A DNA stretch of 64,000 nt from an uncultured Clostridia bacterium (GTDB lineage: Bacteria; Bacillota; Clostridia; Saccharofermentanales; Saccharofermentanaceae): NCBI GenBank assembly GCA_946403085.1, contig CAMIYM010000006.1, positions 1-64,000 on the forward strand, read 5' to 3'. Positions within the stretch are counted from its first letter, which is position 1. Each line of letters starts with the position of its first letter. A program made the translations under genes and the position numbers. Below are positions 18,741-28,615 of the stretch, one piece after another. Under the pieces are notes generated by a model, which saw nothing but the letters and a program-made list of their open reading frames with translations, had not been told where the DNA came from and did not search any database.

Positions 18741-20084
18741 TTATTCTGTCAGAGATCGAACGCTTTCCTCAAACAGCTTCAGATGCTCCAAAGACCTGTC
18801 TGCGATAGCATTGTTCTTATCCTTCTTGCCTGTTTTTCCTTTAAAACGTCCTTCGATCGGACTTACTATTCCAAAGTTCGCATTCATAGGCTGGAATTTC
18901 TTGATGCTTGGATCAGAGACATAAAGAGCCATAGAACCGATTACGGTGCATGGATCGGGTTCATAAAAAGGCTCTAATCCCAATGCTCTCTGTGCAGCAT
19001 AGAATCCTGCCATGAATCCTGAAGCAGTTGATTCAATGTAACCCTCAACGCCTGTTATCTGTCCAGCGAAGAATATATCAGGCTTAGCTCTGAGATTATA
19101 ATGCGAAGACAGATACAAAGGTGAATTAAGATATGTGTTACGGTGCATAACGCCTAATCTTACATATTCTGCATTTTCGAGACCGGGAATCATGCCAAAG
19201 ACACGCTTCTGTTCAGGCCATTTGAGTCTGGTCTGGAAACCTACGAGATTATACATTGTCTTTGCTCTGTCATCCTGTCTCAACTGGAGATTGGCATAAG
19301 GCTCCTTGCCAGTTGCAGGATCTATAAGACCGACACCTTTGAGAGGACCGAATCTCATCGTATCAACGCCTCTTTGTGCCATTACTTCAATAGGCATACA
19401 GCCTTCAAATACGATCTCTTTATCGAAATTCTTAACCTCTGCCCTCTCGGCATTTACGAGTTCCTCACGGAAAGCCAGATACTGTTCTTTTGTCATAGGA
19501 CAATTGATGTAATCATCTCCGCCCTTACCATATCTGGATGCCCTGAAAGCTTTGGTCATGTCAATTGACTCGCCTGTTACGATAGGTGCTGCACTGTCAA
19601 AGAAATGAAGACCTGACGTATCTCCGGTTATCCTTAAGATATCTTCGTAAAGTTCACCGTCCGTAAGAGGACCTGTGGCTACGATAACGATCTCATCTTC
19701 AGGGATCTTGGTAACTTCACCAGGGATCACTTCGATCAAAGGATTATTCCTAATAGACTCAGTAATGTAACCCGAAAACTCATCTCTGTCTACAGCCAGA
19801 GCACCACCAGCAGGAATCTGGCTCTTATCAGCAGATTCCATAATAAGAGAACCTAAGTGTCTTAACTCTTCTTTTAGAAGTCCGATAGCATTCTCTCTTG
19901 CTGCAGCTCTCAAAGAATTGCTGCATACGAGTTCAGCAAAATTCTCAGAATGATGAGCAGGACTGTATTTAACAGGCTTCATCTCATAAAGCTTTACATG
20001 AACACCTGCTCTGGCGCAGATATTTGCGGCTTCTGAACCGGCGAGACCGGCACCTATAATGGTAACTGAAGGATTATTCTTCAT
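18741..20084 (-). CDS. trmFO: Folate-dependent tRNA (uracil-54 C5) methyltransferase
   Basis: Flavoenzyme that makes ribothymidine-54 in tRNA using methylene-tetrahydrofolate. At 447 residues it is a usual length. The FAD-binding [14 protein letters not shown] is at the N-terminus, followed by the diagnostic [20 protein letters not shown], and later HRNTYLNSP and [12 protein letters not shown]. It overlaps topA by 11 bp; the topA-trmFO order is standard in Bacillota. Confidence 0.97.
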   Translation of the reverse strand: MKNNPSVTIIGAGLAGSEAANICARAGVHVKLYEMKPVKYSPAHHSENFAELVCSNSLRAAARENAIGLLKEELRHLGSLIMESADKSQIPAGGALAVDRDEFSGYITESIRNNPLIEVIPGEVTKIPEDEIVIVATGPLTDGELYEDILRITGDTSGLHFFDSAAPIVTGESIDMTKAFRASRYGKGGDDYINCPMTKEQYLAFREELVNAERAEVKNFDKEIVFEGCMPIEVMAQRGVDTMRFGPLKGVGLIDPATGKEPYANLQLRQDDRAKTMYNLVGFQTRLKWPEQKRVFGMIPGLENAEYVRLGVMHRNTYLNSPLYLSSHYNLRAKPDIFFAGQITGVEGYIESTASGFMAGFYAAQRALGLEPFYEPDPCTVIGSMALYVSDPSIKKFQPMNANFGIVSPIEGRFKGKTGKKDKNNAIADRSLEHLKLFEESVRSLTE

Positions 20085-22239
20085 CTTCGCCCTTATCTTT
20101 ATCAGAAGACTTCTTGCCTTTTCTGATATTGCTTACGCAGTCTTTATTGGAGCATCTGGGATAAGCCTTCTTGCCGAAATGCTTCAATACCATGTAGCTT
20201 CCGCACTCAGGGCAGAACTTGCCGTCGATAGGAAGATCCCATGAAATGAAATCACAATTAGGATCTGAACCCTGCTTATCACATGTATAGAAAGACTTGT
20301 TTCTGTACTTCTTTGACTTATGTACGAGGAGTCCTGAACCGCACTTGGGACATGTACCCTTCGCATAAACAACGATATTCTTTGTATAGTTGCACTCAGG
20401 GAAATTGGAGCAGGCAATAAACTTACCGTATCTTCCTTCCTTATAAACAAGTTCAGCACCACACTGCGGGCAGACCTCTCCGGTCTTTTCAGGCTCGAAT
20501 GTGATCTTATCGATAGATTCCTGGGCAGCCTTGATCTGAGTATTAAACTCAGGATAGAAGACATTAAGAACATGTTCCCATTCTTCCTTGCCTTCTTCAA
20601 CTTCATCGAGCTTTGTCTCCATATCTGCCGTGAAAGACAGGTCAACGATCTCGCTGAAATTCTCAGAAAGCATGTTGGTTACGATCTTACCAAGATCAGT
20701 AATCTGAAGGAGTCTTCCGTTCTTCTCGATATACTTACGGTCAAGGATCGTAGATATAGTAGGAGCATATGTGGAAGGTCTTCCGATACCATATTCTTCA
20801 AGTGCCTTGATGAGTGTAGCTTCTGTATAGTGCGGAGGCGGAGTCGTAAACTTCTGAAGTGATTTAAGATCGAGAAGTTCAAGCTTCATGCCGTCTTCAA
20901 GCGGCGGAATTGCTGCCTTGCCGTCCATATCATCGGTCTTAGCCGTATCTTCAGCCACATCATCGTAAAGAACGAGGAATCCCTTGAATGTGACCGTCTC
21001 ACCTGTTGCCCTGAATACTCTGCCGTTGCAGGAAGCCTGAACAGTAACTGTATCAAGCTTGCATGCAGCCATCTGAGTAGCAAGGAATCTGTCCCAGATA
21101 AGCTGATAAAGCTTATACTGATCGTTAGAAAGCGAAGATCTGATGTCTTTAGGATCAAGATCAAAGTGCGTAGGTCTTATCGCTTCGTGAGCATCCTGAG
21201 CGGAATTCTTATTCTTATATTCTCTCTTATAAGGAGCGCAGTATTCAGCACCAAAACGCTGCTTGATAATGTCCTTTGCAGCTGCGACTGCTTCTTCTGA
21301 AATACGTACAGAGTCAGTTCTGATATAGGATACCAAAGCTGTCTGGCCTGCACCTGCGATCTCGACACCTTCATAGAGCTGCTGAGCGATGGACATTGTC
21401 TTCTTGGATGAGAATCCGAGTCTCTTTGAAGCTTCCTGCTGAAGTGTTGAAGTCGTGAACGGAGGGAAAGGATTACGGTCCTTCTTACCCTTCTTTACTG
21501 AATCAACAATCAACGGACCGCTTCCGACTGCATCGAGAACGACCTGTGCATCTTCAAGGCACTTAAGATCATCCTTCTTGACCTTACCGTCAGCATCAGC
21601 TGTACCGTAGTATCCGAGAAGGAACTTATCCGAATTCTTACCTGGAGTTACAAGAGCCTTGATGAGCCAGTATTCTTCAGGCTTAAATGCATCGATCTCT
21701 GCATCACGGTCCATTACGATCTTTGTAGCAACAGATTGAACTCTACCGGCAGAAAGTCCTTTACGGATCTTCTTCCAAAGAAGCGGGCTTAATTCATAAC
21801 CTACTAATCTATCCAGAATTCTTCTTGCCTGCTGTGCGTTAGCAAGATTCATATTAATAGCTCTGGGATTCTTGATAGCTTCCTGAACTGCTGATTTTGT
21901 GATCTCATTAAAAGTGATCCTGCACTTTGAATCAGGATCGATCTTCAATACTTTGGCCAAGTGCCATGCAATTGCTTCACCCTCGCGGTCAGGGTCGGTT
22001 GCGAGTAATATCTCATCGGCATCTGCTGCCAGGAGCTTAAGATCTCTTACAACCTTCTCCTTTCCCTTCATGGTGATATATAAAGGCTTAAAGTTATTCT
22101 TAACATCGACGCCTAAATTGCCGGAAGGCAAATCTCTTATATGTCCTAAAGATGCTGAAATGATATAATCGTTTCCCAGGTATCTGCCTATTGTCTTTGA
22201 CTTGGCAGGAGACTCTACAATGACTAATTTCTTACCCAT
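20074..22239 (-). CDS. topA: DNA topoisomerase I (type IA)
   Basis: Relaxes negative supercoils by nicking and passing single strands. The 721-residue protein has the TOPRIM domain ([28 protein letters not shown]), SAGRVQSVA, and the active-site tyrosine near residue 300 in VSYIRTDS. Three C-terminal zinc-ribbon-like cysteine clusters follow (starting [20 protein letters not shown] and [10 protein letters not shown]) with a lysine-rich tail. It lies in the dprA-topA-trmFO operon, 39 bp after dprA. Confidence 0.98.
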   Translation of the reverse strand: MGKKLVIVESPAKSKTIGRYLGNDYIISASLGHIRDLPSGNLGVDVKNNFKPLYITMKGKEKVVRDLKLLAADADEILLATDPDREGEAIAWHLAKVLKIDPDSKCRITFNEITKSAVQEAIKNPRAINMNLANAQQARRILDRLVGYELSPLLWKKIRKGLSAGRVQSVATKIVMDRDAEIDAFKPEEYWLIKALVTPGKNSDKFLLGYYGTADADGKVKKDDLKCLEDAQVVLDAVGSGPLIVDSVKKGKKDRNPFPPFTTSTLQQEASKRLGFSSKKTMSIAQQLYEGVEIAGAGQTALVSYIRTDSVRISEEAVAAAKDIIKQRFGAEYCAPYKREYKNKNSAQDAHEAIRPTHFDLDPKDIRSSLSNDQYKLYQLIWDRFLATQMAACKLDTVTVQASCNGRVFRATGETVTFKGFLVLYDDVAEDTAKTDDMDGKAAIPPLEDGMKLELLDLKSLQKFTTPPPHYTEATLIKALEEYGIGRPSTYAPTISTILDRKYIEKNGRLLQITDLGKIVTNMLSENFSEIVDLSFTADMETKLDEVEEGKEEWEHVLNVFYPEFNTQIKAAQESIDKITFEPEKTGEVCPQCGAELVYKEGRYGKFIACSNFPECNYTKNIVVYAKGTCPKCGSGLLVHKSKKYRNKSFYTCDKQGSDPNCDFISWDLPIDGKFCPECGSYMVLKHFGKKAYPRCSNKDCVSNIRKGKKSSDKDKGEDEE

Positions 22240-22278
22240 AAGTACCCCTCTATATTTTTAATTAAAAATATATCATCA

Positions 22279-23514
22279 TTATACAAATGTCAACGAGTAC
22301 TTACCCTTCTCCTGACAAACTGTCCCATTAAGTTCAAGCTCAGTCAAAAGACCGGAAATCTTATAAAACGGCAACATTGTAATGGTACAAAGCTCATCGG
22401 CACAAAGTGGCCTCAATGACAATGCATCAGTAATTATCACCTTCCAGTTATCATCTGTCAAAACCTCTGGCTTAACTTTTGCAAGTTCCCTTAAAGCTTC
22501 CACATCAGGACCGTTCTTTTGCCCGTCATCTTCAGCGAAAAGAAGCTCAGCAGAACACCCCATTCCCATTCTCTTATAGATCAGCGCCCTGGAAATGCTG
22601 TCTATAACATTGTCAGGACTTAAAAGAACATTGCCGCCGTCTTCAAGAAGCTTTAGACCGCCTAAAGCATTGTTGTAATAGATATTATTCGGAAGCACAA
22701 AAACTTCCTTCCCCTGATTTGCAGCAAAAGAAGCCGTATGCAAAGTACCGGATACTTCACCAGCCTCCATGATCATCGTACAGTCAGAAAGACCTGCTAT
22801 CAGCCTGTTCCTTGAAGGAAAATACTGTCTTATCGGCTGCTGGCCCGGTGGCATTTCAGAGATTATGAGGCCCTTTGCAGCAATAAGATCATAAATATCT
22901 TTGTTTGAAGCCGGATAGATGTTATCAACACCACCGGCCAATACGGCTATAGTTCCGCCCTTTGTATTAACTGATGACAGATGAGCTTGTCTGTCGATGC
23001 CTGCTGCAAGGCCGGATATTACCGTTATGCCTTTATCGCCTAATTCTTTGCACATCTTCTCTGTAGCATACTGTGCATACCTGCTTGGATTTCTTGAGCC
23101 GACAACTGCGGCTGAACCGCTTAGAGTCATCTGATTTATCAGTTCATAGTTACCTTTGGTATAAAAGACACGGGGCATACCGCTTAAGACTTTCCAGTTA
23201 TATGGATAAGACTCGTCCAGGCACGAGACTACTTCTATGTTGTTTTCGCTCGCTATTCTGGCATAGTTGTTTACGATCTTTATAACCTTCCCATATGAAT
23301 CCTCGATCCTCTGAATATGCGAAATAGAATCCCTGCTTACATCAAATTCACCTTTAAGTATCCTGTTAATTAGCTCCCTGTCATAAAGGTCTCTGTAAGA
23401 TACGATCGCCTTATTATCAGTTAGATCTCTTAAGACCTTGTAATTGAAGCCAGTATTAAGGACAACTGCAGAATAGAACAGATCTGCATATCTGATATCT
23501 GAATTAGTGATCAT
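22279..23514 (-). CDS. dprA: DNA processing protein DprA (Smf)
   Basis: Loads RecA onto incoming single-stranded DNA during transformation. The 411-residue protein has an N-terminal helical (SAM-like) region, then the Rossmann-like DprA domain with VVGSRNPSRYAQ, ISGLAAGIDRQAH, LAGGVDNIYPASN and FPSRNRLIAGLS, and a C-terminal winged-helix-like tail. It starts two bases after comM ends. Whether this organism is naturally competent cannot be judged from this region. Confidence 0.95.
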   Translation of the reverse strand: MITNSDIRYADLFYSAVVLNTGFNYKVLRDLTDNKAIVSYRDLYDRELINRILKGEFDVSRDSISHIQRIEDSYGKVIKIVNNYARIASENNIEVVSCLDESYPYNWKVLSGMPRVFYTKGNYELINQMTLSGSAAVVGSRNPSRYAQYATEKMCKELGDKGITVISGLAAGIDRQAHLSSVNTKGGTIAVLAGGVDNIYPASNKDIYDLIAAKGLIISEMPPGQQPIRQYFPSRNRLIAGLSDCTMIMEAGEVSGTLHTASFAANQGKEVFVLPNNIYYNNALGGLKLLEDGGNVLLSPDNVIDSISRALIYKRMGMGCSAELLFAEDDGQKNGPDVEALRELAKVKPEVLTDDNWKVIITDALSLRPLCADELCTITMLPFYKISGLLTELELNGTVCQEKGKYSLTFV

Positions 23515-23516
23515 AT

Positions 23517-25037
23517 CTATACTCCTCTCTTCCTGTACTGGACAGCTTCTGATATATCTTCAACCGTTACATCCTCCGCCTCCTTAATATCCGCTATAGT
23601 TCTTGCTACTCTTAAAGTTCTGGTAAATCCCCTTGCCGAGAAGAATTCCTTTTCGGACAGTTCGGATGCAAACTTTAAAGCCTTTTCTGATATCCGCATT
23701 GAATCCTTTATATCTGTGTCAGGGAAAGTAGCGTTAAGATAACCGTCACCATAACGCGCGCGTTCAGTCCTCCAGCATCTTTCGACTATTTCTTTGTAAT
23801 TATGGCTCTCCCCTTTATCTTCATCTGTGTATATCGATGCCATATCCGCACCGGAGATCGAACGCATCTCGCTGAAGATATCGATCCGTTCAAGAAAAGG
23901 TCCTGTGATCTTGGAAAGATACCGCTTTATCTCAGCTTCGTTGCATCTGCATTTATTTCCTTTCTCATATAAAAGACCGCATTTGCACGGATTTCCTGTA
24001 CCAAGAAATATGAAGTTGGAATCAAATGAATACATGTTTCCGCGCTTGACCAGCTGTACGCGACGCTCTTCCAGAGGTTTCCTAAGGAAATCCAGTACTT
24101 CTGTCTTATATAGCGGTAATTCGTCAGCAAATAGTATTCCGTGATTAGCAAGCGCCAGTTCTCCGGGAGTTAGACTTGCTGCATTTCCTATCAGCTTTCC
24201 TGTAGTAATATTGGGACCTATTATCCGTACCGGCCGTTCATCACTTATAAGGGAAGCATCTCCGGATACAAGTTCATTCATGGAATAAACATCAGACAAT
24301 TCTTCCGGACTTAGCTTAGGCATTATCCCTGAAAGGATCTTTCCAGCCATTGTCTTGCCGCTGCCGGGACTTCCCATAAGCAGGATATTATGAAAACCGG
24401 CAGCACAGATAAGCAGTGCCCTTTTGGTTTTCTCCTGGCCTTTAAGTGCAGATATATCGATTAAACCGTTTTCCTGTGTATTGATCTGATACGGAAATTC
24501 AGATTCTGCATATCCGTTACCGTCAAATAAATAAGTCACTTCAGACAAAGAGTTGATACTCTGTCCTCTGAAACAAGCTATTCCGGCGCTTGATGCTTCA
24601 CATGACGGTATGATCTTGTAATCAAAATCCATATTCCTGACAGTCTTAAGCCTGATACAAGCACCAGGTGTGCCTTTAAGTTCACCGTTTAAGGAAAGCT
24701 CACCCTCTGCATATATCTTCGCATCAGATGGCAGATAGAGCTGTCCTGAGGCGAACAGGATTCCTAAAGCCATAGGCAGGTCAAAGCTGGATCCTGCTTT
24801 CCTCATATATGCCGGACTTATTCCGATCGTTATATGTCCTTTGGGCATGGAAAAGCCTGAAGACTTGAATGCTGACTTTAATCTTCCCTGCGATTCCCTA
24901 ATTGATGAATCACATAGACCGATGACCGAAAAGGTCGGTATACCGGGAGATATAGATACTTCTATCATTGATACAGTTGATTCCGTGCCATTGGCAAAGC
25001 AGGAATATAATCTTGCAACATTAGGTTTTGAAGCCAT
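23517..25037 (-). CDS. comM: ComM/YifB-family Mg-chelatase-like AAA+ ATPase
   Basis: Homologous to ComM, a hexameric helicase that helps branch migration of recombining DNA in competent bacteria. The 506-residue protein has the N-terminal Lon-like ChlI domain (VEVS-type strand, IGLCDSSIRESQGR), then the AAA+ module with Walker A GSPGSGKTMAG and Walker B ILFADELPLY, plus a cysteine-containing CKCGLLYEKGNKCRC insert. The C-terminal part has FTRTLRVARTIAD. GGAGGA precedes the start. It is the first gene of the comM-dprA-topA-trmFO operon. Confidence 0.93.
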   Translation of the reverse strand: MASKPNVARLYSCFANGTESTVSMIEVSISPGIPTFSVIGLCDSSIRESQGRLKSAFKSSGFSMPKGHITIGISPAYMRKAGSSFDLPMALGILFASGQLYLPSDAKIYAEGELSLNGELKGTPGACIRLKTVRNMDFDYKIIPSCEASSAGIACFRGQSINSLSEVTYLFDGNGYAESEFPYQINTQENGLIDISALKGQEKTKRALLICAAGFHNILLMGSPGSGKTMAGKILSGIMPKLSPEELSDVYSMNELVSGDASLISDERPVRIIGPNITTGKLIGNAASLTPGELALANHGILFADELPLYKTEVLDFLRKPLEERRVQLVKRGNMYSFDSNFIFLGTGNPCKCGLLYEKGNKCRCNEAEIKRYLSKITGPFLERIDIFSEMRSISGADMASIYTDEDKGESHNYKEIVERCWRTERARYGDGYLNATFPDTDIKDSMRISEKALKFASELSEKEFFSARGFTRTLRVARTIADIKEAEDVTVEDISEAVQYRKRGV

Positions 25038-25123
25038 AACAGATCCTCCTTTTCAAGCAGAATACTGTTTTGGGAAATAGATTATCAGTACGAAATAATC
25101 GCAAGGTTCTCTGAAGATTCCTT

Positions 25124-25222
25124 ACAAGAAATCAGACAAAATTAGACAATTACGGCAAAATAATACAAAAACCTACAAAAGAGCCGACAAACACAAGACA
25201 AATACCGACAAAGAACCAACAA
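25124..25222. repeat. Array of ACAA(A) motifs phased at about one helical turn
   Basis: ACAA (GCAA once, at 25155) starts at 25124, 25136, 25146, 25155, 25165, 25175, 25187, 25198, 25208 and 25219. Steps are 9-12 bp, averaging about 10.6. On the other strand this reads as repeated TTTGT, several as TTTGTCGG. Such phasing puts every copy on one face of the helix, as in curved DNA or a multi-site regulator region. It fills much of the 245-bp divergent gap between comM and ychF. Confidence 0.7.
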
Positions 25223-25240
25223 ATAATAAGAGACTTATTG

Positions 25241-25249
25241 TGCTACAAT
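25241..25249 (+). promoter_or_regulatory. Extended -10 promoter element of ychF
   Basis: TGCTACAAT, an extended -10 (TGn plus TACAAT), lies 33 bp before the ychF ATG. No good -35 is seen; its place is taken by the end of the ACAA array. Confidence 0.55.
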
Positions 25250-25282
25250 TATGAGGCAAAATAAGATTTATGAGGTATATAT

Positions 25283-26377
25283 ATGAAGCTTGGTATCGTA
25301 GGACTTCCTAATGTCGGTAAGAGCACACTTTTCAACGCTATAACAAAAGCCGGCGCCGAAGCAGCAAATTATCCTTTCTGTACAATAGAACCTAATGTAG
25401 GTGTCGTATCCGTTCCGGATAAGAGACTTGATAAACTCGCAGAGATATATAATCCTGAGAAATACACACCTGCAGTCGTAGAATTCGTTGATATCGCCGG
25501 CCTTGTTGCAGGCGCGTCCAAAGGCGAAGGCTTAGGCAACAAATTCCTTTCCAACATCAGAGAGTGCGATGCAATCGTACATGTAGTCAGATGCTTTGAC
25601 GATCCTGATGTCATCCACGTAAATGGTCATGCTGATCCTGCAGGAGATATCGCTACTATTGATGTAGAGCTCGTTCTTTCAGATCTTGAGATCATGGAGA
25701 AAAGGATCGACCGTACAAAGAAGATGATGAAAGGCGGAGATAAGACTTTCGCCAAGGAACTCGCAGTTTATGAGAGGATCTACGATTGCCTTGCTGAAGG
25801 AAAATCTGCAAGAACACTTACTTTCGAAGATGATGAGCAGGAATTCACAAGAGATCTCCAGCTCATCTCAATGAAGCCTGTCCTCTACTGCGCAAACATC
25901 GCAGAAGATGATATTAAGAAGAATGAAGATATTCCTTATGTTAAGGTCGTAAAAGAGATCGCAGACAAGGAAGGTTCCGGTGTCGTTGTAATCTCTGCCA
26001 AGATCGAAGAAGAATTAGGCGAGCTTTCACCTGAAGACCGTGAGATGTTCCTTGAAGATCTCGGAATCGAAAGTGCCGGTCTTGATAAAATGATCAATGC
26101 TTCCTATTCCCTTTTAGGTCTTATCTCTTTCCTTACAGCTGGTCCCAAGGAAGTCCGTGCTTGGACTATCAAGAGAGGCACCAAGGCTCCCCAGGCTGCA
26201 GGCAAGATCCACTCTGACTTCGAAAGAGGATTCATCAGAGCTGAAGTTGTCGCTTATGATGACCTTATCGCGTGCGGTACATATAATGCAGCTAAGGAAA
26301 AAGGACTTGTCAGATCAGAAGGAAAAGAATACGTTATGAAAGACGGAGACGTCGTAGTATTCAGATTCAATGTCTGA
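25283..26377 (+). CDS. ychF: Obg-like GTPase/ATPase YchF
   Basis: Ribosome-associated P-loop ATPase of 364 residues, a normal length. It shows [15 protein letters not shown], the [14 protein letters not shown] switch, [17 protein letters not shown], a coiled-coil insertion, and a C-terminal TGS domain ending [13 protein letters not shown]. It is a single-gene unit with its own promoter and a terminator directly after it. Confidence 0.97.
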   Translation: MKLGIVGLPNVGKSTLFNAITKAGAEAANYPFCTIEPNVGVVSVPDKRLDKLAEIYNPEKYTPAVVEFVDIAGLVAGASKGEGLGNKFLSNIRECDAIVHVVRCFDDPDVIHVNGHADPAGDIATIDVELVLSDLEIMEKRIDRTKKMMKGGDKTFAKELAVYERIYDCLAEGKSARTLTFEDDEQEFTRDLQLISMKPVLYCANIAEDDIKKNEDIPYVKVVKEIADKEGSGVVVISAKIEEELGELSPEDREMFLEDLGIESAGLDKMINASYSLLGLISFLTAGPKEVRAWTIKRGTKAPQAAGKIHSDFERGFIRAEVVAYDDLIACGTYNAAKEKGLVRSEGKEYVMKDGDVVVFRFNV

Positions 26378-26402
26378 TCATAAGACTTAATTCAATAATC
26401 AC

Positions 26403-26435
26403 AAAGGCCCGTCAGGATCATTCCTTGCGGGTCTT
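26403..26435. terminator. Terminator between convergent ychF and the DUF308 gene
   Basis: AAGGCCCGTCAGGA and TCCTTGCGGGTCTT pair (one mismatch, two G-U) around a four-base loop, followed on the plus strand by ATTATTATT. The last codons of the minus-strand gene lie inside the hairpin. Confidence 0.8.
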
Positions 26436-26993
26436 ATTATTATCGAACTTTCTGATAACGCCGATAAAGCAGCTCTCAAGTCCGCTCACGATAAATGCCA
26501 GACCGGAGAACACGATTATGTTTCTCGTACCGTGGAATGCATTAGCCAGAAGGACTATACCACCGATAATAAGCGCGATCGCCATTATAAGAAGCACCCA
26601 GCTGTAGATGTCCTTCTTCATGAACAGGAAGATCTCCTGTCTTAATTTGACGATACCGTCAACAAGGAAGAATAATCCCGCTATTGTTGAAAGAAGCTGC
26701 AATACGATATCAGGATTGAGGATAAAGAACACGCCCAAAGCCATGAGGACGATCGAATAGACAAGAACGATCTCAGCTCCGGCAGCTTTCCCGTAGTTCT
26801 CTTCCCTGAACTGCTTTATAGAGATAACATATCCGATAACTTCGCTGATACCGGCAACGAAAAGAACGAGTCCGAATATAAGACCTATTACACCTGATAC
26901 AAGCTCAGGAAACAATATAAAAAAGAAACCTGCAATAATTGCAAATATTCCGCCTATGTATACTGGTAATCTTTTCGTTGTTCCGGATGACAT
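26418..26993 (-). CDS. DUF308 (HdeD-like) membrane protein
   Basis: The 191-residue protein has six membrane helices arranged as three similar hairpins (GIFAIIAGFFFILFPELVSG, VLMALGVFFILNPDIV and ALIIGGIVLLANAF), the repeat typical of DUF308/HdeD proteins. In enterobacteria HdeD is linked to acid resistance, but the role here is unknown. A GTG three bases upstream is an equally possible start; GAGGT lies eight bases before the ATG chosen. It is the last gene of the polA-coaE operon. Confidence 0.8.
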   Translation of the reverse strand: MSSGTTKRLPVYIGGIFAIIAGFFFILFPELVSGVIGLIFGLVLFVAGISEVIGYVISIKQFREENYGKAAGAEIVLVYSIVLMALGVFFILNPDIVLQLLSTIAGLFFLVDGIVKLRQEIFLFMKKDIYSWVLLIMAIALIIGGIVLLANAFHGTRNIIVFSGLAFIVSGLESCFIGVIRKFDNNKTRKE

Positions 26994-27004
26994 CACAAGT
27001 TACC

Positions 27005-27703
27005 TCAAACAGCGTAATCGACTTTAAGATAAGTAAACACAAGATCTTTACCGCGTGCGATAAACTCTCTCCAATAATTATACTGTTTGATAACATAACC
27101 GGAATTGATAGCTTCGACGCCTACTGCTTCAATGCCGAAATTGTGCGCATCGTAAACTGATCTGGCTACATGGAATCCGGTGGTTACAACAACAACGCTC
27201 TTAAGGTTATACTTCTTATCAGCCCTGTACATAGATTCATATGTGGAAAGGCCGAGCGGATCGCATTCGATCTTATCAAGGGGGATTCCGTGCTCATTGA
27301 TAAGAAACCTTTTCATAGTATTGGTCTCATCGTATTTCTCGGGATGCTCACTGTCACCGCTTACGATAATGCGGTCAGCACATCCGGTCTTATAAACAGC
27401 TGCTGCAGTACGAAGTCTGTCTGCGAGCATGGGACTTGGTCCGTCTCCCCATACAGCACAGCCTAATACTATGACAGCATCAAAATGCATGCTCTTGGAA
27501 ATAGATCCTGACTGAAAATCCTGAAGTGAATAGACATAAGGCTTCGTGGAATTGATCATGTAGGCATTCATGACACCAAGTGTTCCACCGCCGATCAAGC
27601 CTAAGATTACCAGGATAAGAACTATCCTGACTATAAGAGATCCGATATTAACCTTTCTTACCGGTTTTTTCTTCTCAGTTTTCTTTTCCGTTCTGCTCTT
27701 CAT
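27005..27703 (-). CDS. YdcF/SanA-like DUF218 membrane protein
   Basis: The protein of about 232 residues has a lysine-rich N-terminus, one membrane segment (about 22-44), and a DUF218 domain outside the membrane with AVIVLGCAVWGDGPSPML, DRIIVSGD, ESMYRADKK and VVTTGFHVARSV. Relatives such as SanA affect envelope permeability; the reaction is not established. The ATG at 27701-27703 is chosen because an upstream TTG (27733) has no ribosome-binding site. It overlaps the preceding gene by 29 bp, so it may be translationally coupled. Confidence 0.8.
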   Translation of the reverse strand: MKSRTEKKTEKKKPVRKVNIGSLIVRIVLILVILGLIGGGTLGVMNAYMINSTKPYVYSLQDFQSGSISKSMHFDAVIVLGCAVWGDGPSPMLADRLRTAAAVYKTGCADRIIVSGDSEHPEKYDETNTMKRFLINEHGIPLDKIECDPLGLSTYESMYRADKKYNLKSVVVVTTGFHVARSVYDAHNFGIEAVGVEAINSGYVIKQYNYWREFIARGKDLVFTYLKVDYAV

Positions 27704-28013
27704 GTTTTGCTTCAGCCTTTCTGGCTGCCTCAACGATCGATCTGGTCATAAAATAGATAAGTCCGACAGTAAATATAAACACGAATAGTATAGTCACATT
27801 TGAAATAATAACAAAAGCAACAGGGAGTCCTTTCATTATCAGCGTAAAGATAAATACAAGGAGCGAACCGGAGATATAGACACCACAGCATGCCCTGTAG
27901 AAGTTCTTATAATTGCCTGTCGAAAACGGTGTCTTTACGACAAACAGAAAGATAAGCGCACAAACAGAGAACAAAAGAAATATTGATGCTGTAATGACAG
28001 AAGCAAGATTCAT
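27675..28013 (-). CDS. Small membrane protein, function unknown
   Basis: The 112-residue protein has four hydrophobic segments and a charged C-terminal tail (RKAEAKHEEQNGKEN). No family is recognised. It overlaps coaE by 4 bp and the DUF218 gene by 29 bp, so it belongs firmly to this operon. Confidence 0.7.
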   Translation of the reverse strand: MNLASVITASIFLLFSVCALIFLFVVKTPFSTGNYKNFYRACCGVYISGSLLVFIFTLIMKGLPVAFVIISNVTILFVFIFTVGLIYFMTRSIVEAARKAEAKHEEQNGKEN

Positions 28014-28615
28014 ATCCTGATCCCTCTCTCATAAAGCTGCTCACGGATAAGTACTTCGACCTTATCCTTAAGATCTTCAAGATCCCATGAATTATCGATG
28101 GAATGGTCTCCCAGTTCACAATACTCATCATCTGTCATCTGGACAGCGATCCTTCTCTCAGCCTCATCTTTATCCATTCCTCTCTTCTGAAGTCTGGAAA
28201 GACGTACATCTTTATCGCAGGTAACGACCCAGATCTGGTCGCACAATTCACGGAACTTGTTGACCGGGATGGGTACATCAAGTACAACACACTTGGAACC
28301 TTTTTCCTTCTCCTTGGCAAGTGCTTCATCGATCTGCTCGAAAACATGTCTGTGGATGATCGTACTTAACTCATCAAGTTTCTTCTTATCACGGAATGCA
28401 ATATCAGACATGGCACGGCGGTTAAGCGCGCCATTGCTTGATACGACTTTGTTGCCGAACGTCTTGGCAATTTCCGGCATAGCTCTTCCTGCAGGACCTG
28501 TTACAGATCTGGAGATCTCATCAGCATCCAGGACAAGAAGTCCTCTTTCGGCAAGAATACTGCTGACAGTACTCTTTCCGCTTCCAATTCCGCCTGTTAT
28601 ACCTAATACAAACAT
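28010..28615 (-). CDS. coaE: Dephospho-CoA kinase
   Basis: Catalyses the last step of coenzyme A synthesis. The 201-residue protein has the P-loop GITGGIGSGKSTVSS, LDADEISRSV, VLDVPIPVN (the substrate-binding strand) and WVVTCDKDVRLSRLQKR in the lid. It overlaps polA by one base. The polA-coaE pairing is common in Bacillota. Confidence 0.96.
   Translation of the reverse strand: MFVLGITGGIGSGKSTVSSILAERGLLVLDADEISRSVTGPAGRAMPEIAKTFGNKVVSSNGALNRRAMSDIAFRDKKKLDELSTIIHRHVFEQIDEALAKEKEKGSKCVVLDVPIPVNKFRELCDQIWVVTCDKDVRLSRLQKRGMDKDEAERRIAVQMTDDEYCELGDHSIDNSWDLEDLKDKVEVLIREQLYERGIRI

Noticed and set aside
25124..25222. CRISPR-like array
   Set aside because: The repeated unit is only 4-5 bases with 10-11-bp spacing, far too short for repeats and spacers, and no cas gene is present.
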